A stretch of 64,000 nucleotides of DNA from positions 2,666,001-2,730,000 of the forward strand of contig NZ_CCBB010000001.1 in NCBI RefSeq assembly GCF_000613185.1. Direction: 5' to 3'. The position numbers and the translations under genes were made by a program. Shown piece by piece: positions 58,832 to 64,000 of this stretch. The notes under the pieces are model-generated. The model was not told the DNA's origin and did not search any database. It saw nothing but the letters and a program-made list of their open reading frames with translations. Numbering within the stretch: position 1 is the stretch's first letter; each line of letters opens with the position of its first letter. Origin of the DNA: Mycolicibacterium cosmeticum. Lineage in GTDB: Bacteria > Actinomycetota > Actinomycetes > Mycobacteriales > Mycobacteriaceae.

Positions 58832-59739
58832 GGAAGGCGGTCGGGGCCGCCGCCGTCCTGGCGGTGGGTCTCGCGCTGGCGTGGACGCTGACCTATCCGC
58901 AGCCGGCGGTCGCCGCGACCGTGACCCGCGCCGCGGCCGATATCGGTGCGGTGCTGGTGCTCGGTCTGGCGCTGGTGCCGGCGTTGGAGACCGCGCGGTA
59001 CCGCGACGAGCTGGCCCGGCGCAGCTCGTCGGCCCTGGTGGTCGCGGCGGCGGTCTGGTTGATCGCGGAGCTGACCCGGTTGGTGGTCGCCGCCGCCGCC
59101 ACCGCGGCGGTGCCGCTGAGTGCGCTCGGGGCCCGGACCACCGTCGAATATGCGGTGTCGACGATGGCGGGCCGGGCCGATCTGATCTGCGTGGTGGCCG
59201 CCGCGCTGGTGGGTCTGCTCGCCGTCACGATCCGGACACCGGCCGCGGGCGTGGCGGTGGCCGGCATCGCGGCGATCGGCACCACGGCACGCACCCTCGC
59301 CGGGCACCTCTCCGAGAACGCGTTCGGTGGCGTCGCGGTCACCCTGCACGCCCTGGCGGCCGCGGTGTGGTGCGGCCTGCTGGCGGCGCTGGTCCTCACC
59401 GTGGGGCATCGGGGCCGGTGGGCCCGCATGCTGCCGCGGTTCTCGGCGCTCTCACTGTGGTGTGTGGTGGTGCTGCTGGTCGCCGGCGTCGGCAGCGCGG
59501 CGGTGACGCTCGACGGGCCCGCGCAGTTGTGGGGCACCGGATACGGTCGGTTGCTCCTGGCCAAGGTGCTGCTCACCGTCGCGCTCATGGTGCTGGCCTG
59601 GCGAAATCGGACCGACTGGCTGCCCTCGGCGCGCGGGCATCGGGTCACGGCGCAGCGCTCCAGCCGGCGCTCCTACCCGGAGCTGGCCCTGATGCTGGTG
59701 GCGTTGACGCTGGCGGCGGCGCTGGCGGTCTCCGGATAG
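58828..59739 (+). CDS. CopD-family copper transporter
   Basis: A 303-aa protein with about eight membrane helices. The CopD-type features are HLSENAFGGVAVTLHALAAAVWCGLLAAL, with conserved His and Trp, and the following GHRGRWARMLPRF. It takes part in copper import together with CopC and YcnI. The GTG at 58828 overlaps the copC stop (GTGA); an in-frame GTG at 58807 is an alternative. Confidence 0.87.
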   Translation: MRKAVGAAAVLAVGLALAWTLTYPQPAVAATVTRAAADIGAVLVLGLALVPALETARYRDELARRSSSALVVAAAVWLIAELTRLVVAAAATAAVPLSALGARTTVEYAVSTMAGRADLICVVAAALVGLLAVTIRTPAAGVAVAGIAAIGTTARTLAGHLSENAFGGVAVTLHALAAAVWCGLLAALVLTVGHRGRWARMLPRFSALSLWCVVVLLVAGVGSAAVTLDGPAQLWGTGYGRLLLAKVLLTVALMVLAWRNRTDWLPSARGHRVTAQRSSRRSYPELALMLVALTLAAALAVSG

Positions 59740-59800
59740 GGATCCCGCGACTGGCATGATGGAACCACTGCCTGTGCGAAACAGCGAAGGAGCGCCCCCC

Positions 59801-60214
<414 letters not shown>

Positions 60215-60237
60215 GCTACCTCGCTAGCATCGACGGC

Positions 60238-60720
60238 GTGAGCATCGAACCCCGCGCGACCGCCGACCTGGTCGACGAGATCTATCCCGACGTCCGCAGC
60301 TGTGATCTGCAGTTGCAGAACTACGGTGCCCGTACCGCTTTCGCCGGCCGGATCACCACCGTGCGCTGCTTCCAGGACAACGCCCTGCTGAAGTCCATCC
60401 TGTCGACGCCGGGCGAGGGCGGTGTGCTCGTCGTCGACGGTGACGGCTCGCTGCACACCGCGCTGGTCGGTGACATCATCGCCGGGTTGGCCAGCGACAA
60501 CGGCTGGGCCGGCATCATCGTGCACGGGGCGGTGCGCGACGCATCGACGCTGCGCACCATCGACGTCGGCATCAAGGCGTTGGGCACCAATCCGCGCAAG
60601 GGCACCAAAACCGGTGCGGGCGAACGCGATGTCGAGGTCACCTTCGGCGGCGTGACCTTCGTCCCCGGCGATATCGCCTACAGCGACGAGGACGGCATCG
60701 TGGTGGTCTCGCCCTCCTGA
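60238..60720 (+). CDS. menG: RraA-like protein (annotated MenG in mycobacteria)
   Basis: A 160-aa trimer-forming protein of the RraA family. The glycine-rich loop [27 protein letters not shown] and [15 protein letters not shown] are diagnostic; other members inhibit RNase E or are 4-hydroxy-2-oxoglutarate aldolase-like. The old name MenG (methyltransferase) is not supported by sequence. GTG start at 60238. A very strong hairpin follows. Confidence 0.9.
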   Translation: MSIEPRATADLVDEIYPDVRSCDLQLQNYGARTAFAGRITTVRCFQDNALLKSILSTPGEGGVLVVDGDGSLHTALVGDIIAGLASDNGWAGIIVHGAVRDASTLRTIDVGIKALGTNPRKGTKTGAGERDVEVTFGGVTFVPGDIAYSDEDGIVVVSPS

Positions 60721-60728
60721 GCCGACCC

Positions 60729-60776
60729 GACACCAGAGTCCCGCATCTCCGGACGGAAATGCGGGACTCTGGTGTC
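60729..60776. terminator. Bidirectional hairpin between menG and ethA
   Basis: A perfect 18-bp inverted repeat (60729-60746 with 60759-60776) around a 12-nt loop lies between two convergent genes and can end both transcripts. Confidence 0.85.
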
Positions 60777-60786
60777 TGTCGGGCAG

Positions 60787-62256
60787 TTAAACCTGCACCG
60801 GCGCGCGGTGTTTGGTGAAGTGCAGCGACTCCTCGTCGACCTTGCCGTACCGGATGGTGCGCAGGTCGATGAAGTAGTTCTGCTTGAGCCGCCACGGTGC
60901 CCGCGACCCGGACTTGGGCAGGCTGTCCATGGCACGGCGGAAGTAGCCGGGGGTGAAGTCCATGAACGGTTCCTCGCCCACCGATGCGCCGGGATGCTGG
61001 GGTTCGACGCGGTCGAAGCCGTTCTCGTCCATGTAGTTCAGCAGCCGGCAGATGAACTCGGACACCAGGTCGGCCTTGAGCGTCCAGGAGGCGTTGGTGT
61101 AGCCGAAGGTGATGGCCATGTTCGGCACACCGGAGAGCATCAGGCCCTTGTAGGTCATCGACTTGGTGAGGTCGATGGGCTCGCCGTTGCGCAGCGCCTT
61201 CGCGCCGCCGAACAGCTGCATGTTCAAACCCGTTGCGGTGATGATGATGTCGGCCGCCAACTCCTCACCGGAGTTCAGCTTGATGCCCGTCTCGGTGAAC
61301 CGGTCGATGGTGTCGGTGACGACGTCGGCCTTGCCGGAGCGGATGGCCTTGAACAGATCACCGTTGGGCGCCAAGCAGACTCGCTCGTCCCACGGGTTGT
61401 AGCGCGGGCTGAAGTGCTTGTCGTAGTCGAAGCCCTCGGGCAGCCGGCGGGTCGCCATCTCACGCAGCGCCTTCTTGAAGACGCCCGGGAACTTGCGCGC
61501 GATCTGGTACTGGCCGGTGCTGTAGGCGATGGCCTTCCAGCGGTTGACCCAGTGCGCCAGGTTCTTCGGCAGGTACTTGTTGGCCTGTACCGCCACCGGA
61601 TCCTCCAAGGGCAGCGACCCGATGTAGGTGGGTGACCGCTGGAGCATCGTGACGTGGCCGGCGCCACCGTCGACCAGCGACGGGATCAGGGTGACCGCCG
61701 TGGCCCCGGAACCGATGACGACGATCTTCTTGCCTGCGTAGTCGAGGTCCTCGGGCCAGTGCTGCGGATGGATGATCTGGCCCTTGAAGTCCTCGGACCC
61801 GGCGAACGTCGGCGTGTAGCCCTGGTCGTAGTTGTAGTAGCCGCTGCACACCGACAGGAACGACGCGGTGATCTGCTTCTCCTGCCCGTCGCTCTCGATG
61901 GTGACGGTCCACCTGTTGTCGGCATCAGACCAGTCCGCGGCCGTCACCTTCTGGCCGGTGCGGATGTGCTTGTCGATGCCGTTCTCCACGGCGGCCTCGT
62001 TGATGTAGTTCCAGATCGACGGGCCGTCGGCGATCGAGCGGGCCGAGGTCCAGGGCTTGAACCGGAAGCCGAGGGTGAACATGTCCGAGTCGGACCGGAT
62101 ACCGGGATATTTGAAGAGGTCCCAGGTGCCGCCGATGTTCTCGCGACGCTCCAGGATGACGTAGCTCTTGGACGGGCAGCGCTCCTGCAGGTGCCAGGCG
62201 GTGCTGATGCCGGAGATGCCGGCACCCACGATCACGACATCGAAGTGTTCGTTCAT
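60787..62256 (-). CDS. ethA: Baeyer-Villiger monooxygenase EthA
   Basis: A 489-aa flavoprotein monooxygenase that activates ethionamide in M. tuberculosis. The FAD site GAGISGISTAWHL near residue 12, the BVMO signature FKGQIIHPQHWPED, and the NADPH-binding VVIGSGATAVTL are visible. The length matches EthA. It is divergent from ethR and controlled by it. Confidence 0.94.
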   Translation of the reverse strand: MNEHFDVVIVGAGISGISTAWHLQERCPSKSYVILERRENIGGTWDLFKYPGIRSDSDMFTLGFRFKPWTSARSIADGPSIWNYINEAAVENGIDKHIRTGQKVTAADWSDADNRWTVTIESDGQEKQITASFLSVCSGYYNYDQGYTPTFAGSEDFKGQIIHPQHWPEDLDYAGKKIVVIGSGATAVTLIPSLVDGGAGHVTMLQRSPTYIGSLPLEDPVAVQANKYLPKNLAHWVNRWKAIAYSTGQYQIARKFPGVFKKALREMATRRLPEGFDYDKHFSPRYNPWDERVCLAPNGDLFKAIRSGKADVVTDTIDRFTETGIKLNSGEELAADIIITATGLNMQLFGGAKALRNGEPIDLTKSMTYKGLMLSGVPNMAITFGYTNASWTLKADLVSEFICRLLNYMDENGFDRVEPQHPGASVGEEPFMDFTPGYFRRAMDSLPKSGSRAPWRLKQNYFIDLRTIRYGKVDEESLHFTKHRAPVQV

Positions 62257-62298
62257 GGGACCGACGGTATCAACATTGCGTCGAGTGGGTCAACAGTG

Positions 62299-62315
62299 TG
62301 TCGAGATTCTCGACA
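62299..62315. promoter_or_regulatory. Palindrome in the ethA-ethR operator region
   Basis: TGTCGAGA and TCTCGACA form a perfect inverted repeat around one T, ending 18 nt before the ethR GTG. In M. tuberculosis EthR covers a long operator in the same place built of similar GTCGA/TCGAC repeats, so this is a probable EthR site. Confidence 0.6.
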
Positions 62316-62333
62316 TGGCGTAAAGTCGGCTGC

Positions 62334-62975
62334 GTGACCACCGCCAGCCAGGCCCGCGCCACCCGCGGGCGCCGCTCCGCCCGGCCCTCCGGGGACGACC
62401 GCGAGCAGGCGATCCTGGCGACCGCGACACGCCTGCTGGAGAGCCGGTCGTTCGCCGACATCTCGGTCGACGATCTCGCCAAGGGTGCCGGTATCTCCCG
62501 GCCCACCTTCTACTTCTACTTCGCTTCCAAGGAAGCGGTGCTGCTCACGCTCATCGAACCCCTCATCAAGCTGGCCGACACCGGCTTCGACCACGCCATG
62601 GACAGCATGCCCGCCGAACCGCACCAGGCGATCCGGCGCGGGATCGAGATCTTCTTCAGCTCGTTCGGGTCGCACCCGGCCACCGCACGGGCCGGCGTCG
62701 AGGCGGTGACCACCAGCCCCGAGTTCCGCGCCATCTGGCAGGGCTTGATGCAGAAGTGGATCGCGATGACGGCCGCGCTCATCAGAGTCGAACGCGAGCG
62801 TGGTGCCGCCCCGGAGACCATCTCGGCGCTGGATCTGGCGACGTCGCTGAACCTGATGAACGAGCGCACCATGATGGCCGCGCTGGCCGGCGAGCAGCCG
62901 GCCGTCGAGCACGACAAGGTCGTCGACACCCTCACCCACATCTGGTTGACCAGCATCTACGGCGCCCGGCCCTGA
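62334..62975 (+). CDS. ethR: TetR-family repressor EthR
   Basis: A 213-aa TetR regulator. The DNA-binding part RSFADISVDDLAKGAGISRPTFYFYFASKEAVLL is nearly identical to EthR, while the ligand-binding part is more divergent. It represses ethA. The GTG at 62334 was chosen to fit the family N-terminus; the frame runs upstream to 62298 through the operator. Confidence 0.93.
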   Translation: MTTASQARATRGRRSARPSGDDREQAILATATRLLESRSFADISVDDLAKGAGISRPTFYFYFASKEAVLLTLIEPLIKLADTGFDHAMDSMPAEPHQAIRRGIEIFFSSFGSHPATARAGVEAVTTSPEFRAIWQGLMQKWIAMTAALIRVERERGAAPETISALDLATSLNLMNERTMMAALAGEQPAVEHDKVVDTLTHIWLTSIYGARP

Positions 62976-62992
62976 CCTGTCGGACCCCGGTG

Positions 62993-63006
62993 CGAACATA
63001 TGTTCG
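62993..63006. promoter_or_regulatory. LexA-like SOS box over the dinB start
   Basis: CGAAC-ATAT-GTTCG is a perfect 5-bp inverted repeat with a 4-nt spacer, matching the mycobacterial SOS box TCGAAC-N4-GTTCGA except for its two outermost bases. It overlaps the ATG at 63000. Confidence 0.7.
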
Positions 63007-64000
63007 TGTCAGGGCCCGTTCCGGCCGCGAGCATTCTGCACGCGGATCTCGACTCGTTCTACGCCTCGGTGGAGCAGCGAGACGATCCCGCGCTGCGCGG
63101 ACGCCCCGTCATCGTCGGTGCCGGCGTGGTGCTCGCGGCCAGCTACGAGGCGAAGGCCTACGGGGTGCGCACCGCGATGGGCGGCCACCTCGTCCGCCGG
63201 CTGTGTCCCCACGCGATCGTGGTGCCACCCCGCATGTCGGCCTACTCCGAAGCCAGCCGCGCCGTGTTCGACGTCTTTCACGACACCACGCCCGTGGTCG
63301 AGCCGCTCTCGGTGGACGAGGCGTTCCTCGATGTGTCCGGACTGGGCCGGGTGGCCGGCACCCCGGTGCACATCGGGGCGACGCTGCGCGATCGGGTGCG
63401 GGAGCTGGTGGGACTGCCCATCACCGTCGGTATCGCGCGGACCAAGTTCCTGGCCAAGGTCGCCAGCCAACAGGCCAAACCCGATGGCCTGCTGCTGGTT
63501 CCGCCCGACCGTGAGCTGGCGTTCCTGCACCCGTTGCCGGTGCGCAGCCTGTGGGGCGTGGGCGCCAAGACGGCGGAGAAGCTGCAGGTCCACGGGATCC
63601 ACACCGTCGCCGATGTGGCCGAATTGAGCGAGACGTCGCTGGCCGCGATGGTCGGCGGCGCCATGGGCCGGCAACTGTTCTGCCTGTCGCGCAACATCGA
63701 CCGCCGCCGGGTGGTCACCGGGGTGCGGCGCCGGTCGGTGGGGGCTCAGCGCGCGCTGGGGCGGGCCGGGAATGCCATGTCGGACACCGAGATCGACGCG
63801 GTGGTCGTCAACTTGGTGGACCGGATCACCCGCCGGATGCGGGCCGGCGGGCGCACCGGTCGCACCGTGGTGCTGCGGTTGCGTTTCGACGACTTCGGCA
63901 GGGCCACCCGCTCACACACCCTGCCCAGGGCCACCGCGTCGACCGAGGTGGTGCTGGCCGCGGCTCGTCAGCTGGTGGCCGCGGCGGGCCCGTTGATCGC
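63000..64000 (+). CDS. dinB: DNA polymerase IV (DinB), C-terminus beyond the window
   Basis: Y-family translesion polymerase; about 333 residues visible. Catalytic segments: ILHADLDSFYASVEQ (first Asp), YSEASRAVFDVF and PLSVDEAFLDVSG (Asp-Glu pair). The GIARTKFLAKVASQQAKPDG block and the little-finger domain follow; the clamp-binding C-terminus is cut off. ATG at 63000 or GTG at 63006; the ATG lies inside a LexA-like box, which makes the GTG start or leaderless translation plausible. It follows ethR on the same strand. Confidence 0.9.
   Translation, partial: MFVSGPVPAASILHADLDSFYASVEQRDDPALRGRPVIVGAGVVLAASYEAKAYGVRTAMGGHLVRRLCPHAIVVPPRMSAYSEASRAVFDVFHDTTPVVEPLSVDEAFLDVSGLGRVAGTPVHIGATLRDRVRELVGLPITVGIARTKFLAKVASQQAKPDGLLLVPPDRELAFLHPLPVRSLWGVGAKTAEKLQVHGIHTVADVAELSETSLAAMVGGAMGRQLFCLSRNIDRRRVVTGVRRRSVGAQRALGRAGNAMSDTEIDAVVVNLVDRITRRMRAGGRTGRTVVLRLRFDDFGRATRSHTLPRATASTEVVLAAARQLVAAAGPLI

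Overview
The window is chromosomal DNA of a high-GC actinomycete, almost certainly a rapidly growing Mycobacterium (Mycolicibacterium type). This follows from the complete mycolate/arabinogalactan locus in the order known from M. tuberculosis (accD4-pks13-fadD32-culp6-antigen 85-aftB-ubiA-PAP2-glfT2-glf, then erp) and from downstream markers in the usual order: serS, pheA, bfrB, glpQ1, sodA, espR, an Hns-like gene, menG, ethA/ethR. It is not M. tuberculosis itself. A nitrile-hydratase-type operon sits between Rv3818-like and serS genes, SodA has Gln145 (the Mn-type residue), antigen 85 has an extra tandem copy, and a dinB gene follows ethR.

Layout. 1-2.7 kb: CtpC-type metal ATPase (cut by the window edge), its DUF1490 partner and a WhiB-like protein. 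2.7-7.6 kb: a DUF4331 protein, a PknF-like kinase operon (kinase, 145-aa protein, RDD protein) and a phytoene-dehydrogenase-like oxidoreductase. 7.6-28.2 kb, all minus strand: the mycolic acid condensation and transfer genes, then arabinan and galactan synthesis. 28.5-33.6 kb: Erp, a secreted PGRP/LGFP protein, a HAD phosphatase and two PlsC-like acyltransferases. 33.7-38.4 kb: an MBL-Rieske fusion, then a beta-alpha-activator operon of the nitrile hydratase/thiocyanate hydrolase superfamily with a DUF5718 gene. 38.4-43.5 kb: serS, a septum-formation protein, a zincin, a small Cys-rich protein, a phosphoglycerate mutase family protein and pheA. 43.6-49.4 kb: an IdeR-box DUF2470 gene, CPBP protease, LCP ligase, bfrB, glpQ1, a DUF4328 protein and a rhodanese. 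49.4-53.4 kb: a 505-bp intergenic region with 11-bp iterons and DnaA-box-like sites, a small membrane protein, sodA, an Rv3847-like gene, a GDT1-type transporter and espR. 53.4-56.2 kb: an ImmA/IrrE-like peptidase with a multi-TM partner and a secreted Pro/Gly/Asp-rich protein. 56.4-60.7 kb: an Rv3850-like gene, the YcnI-CopC-CopD copper set, the Hns-like protein and RraA/MenG. 60.8-64 kb: ethA/ethR and a dinB gene that runs off the window.

How the genes work together. Genes from 7.6 to 28 kb build, condense, transfer and anchor mycolic acids on arabinogalactan: FadD32 and AccD4 supply the substrates for Pks13, antigen 85 enzymes transfer the mycolate, AftB/UbiA supply arabinan, and GlfT2/Glf supply galactan. 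Many neighbours overlap by 1-4 nt (ATGA, GTGA, TTGA or TGATG), which indicates translational coupling. Iron control is visible at the DUF2470 gene (near-consensus IdeR box) and more weakly at bfrB. Candidate LexA and EthR sites lie near dinB and ethR.

The most unusual items are the iteron/DnaA-box region, the HExxH peptidase and membrane protein facing espR, the nitrile-hydratase-type operon with a His/Asp-rich N-terminus and a VCALCSC metal site, a 21-bp palindrome before bfrB, and a triplicated stop-containing repeat at the end of erp. No rRNA, tRNA, CRISPR array or insertion sequence was seen. Product names rest on motif and family recognition by reading, not on database searches.
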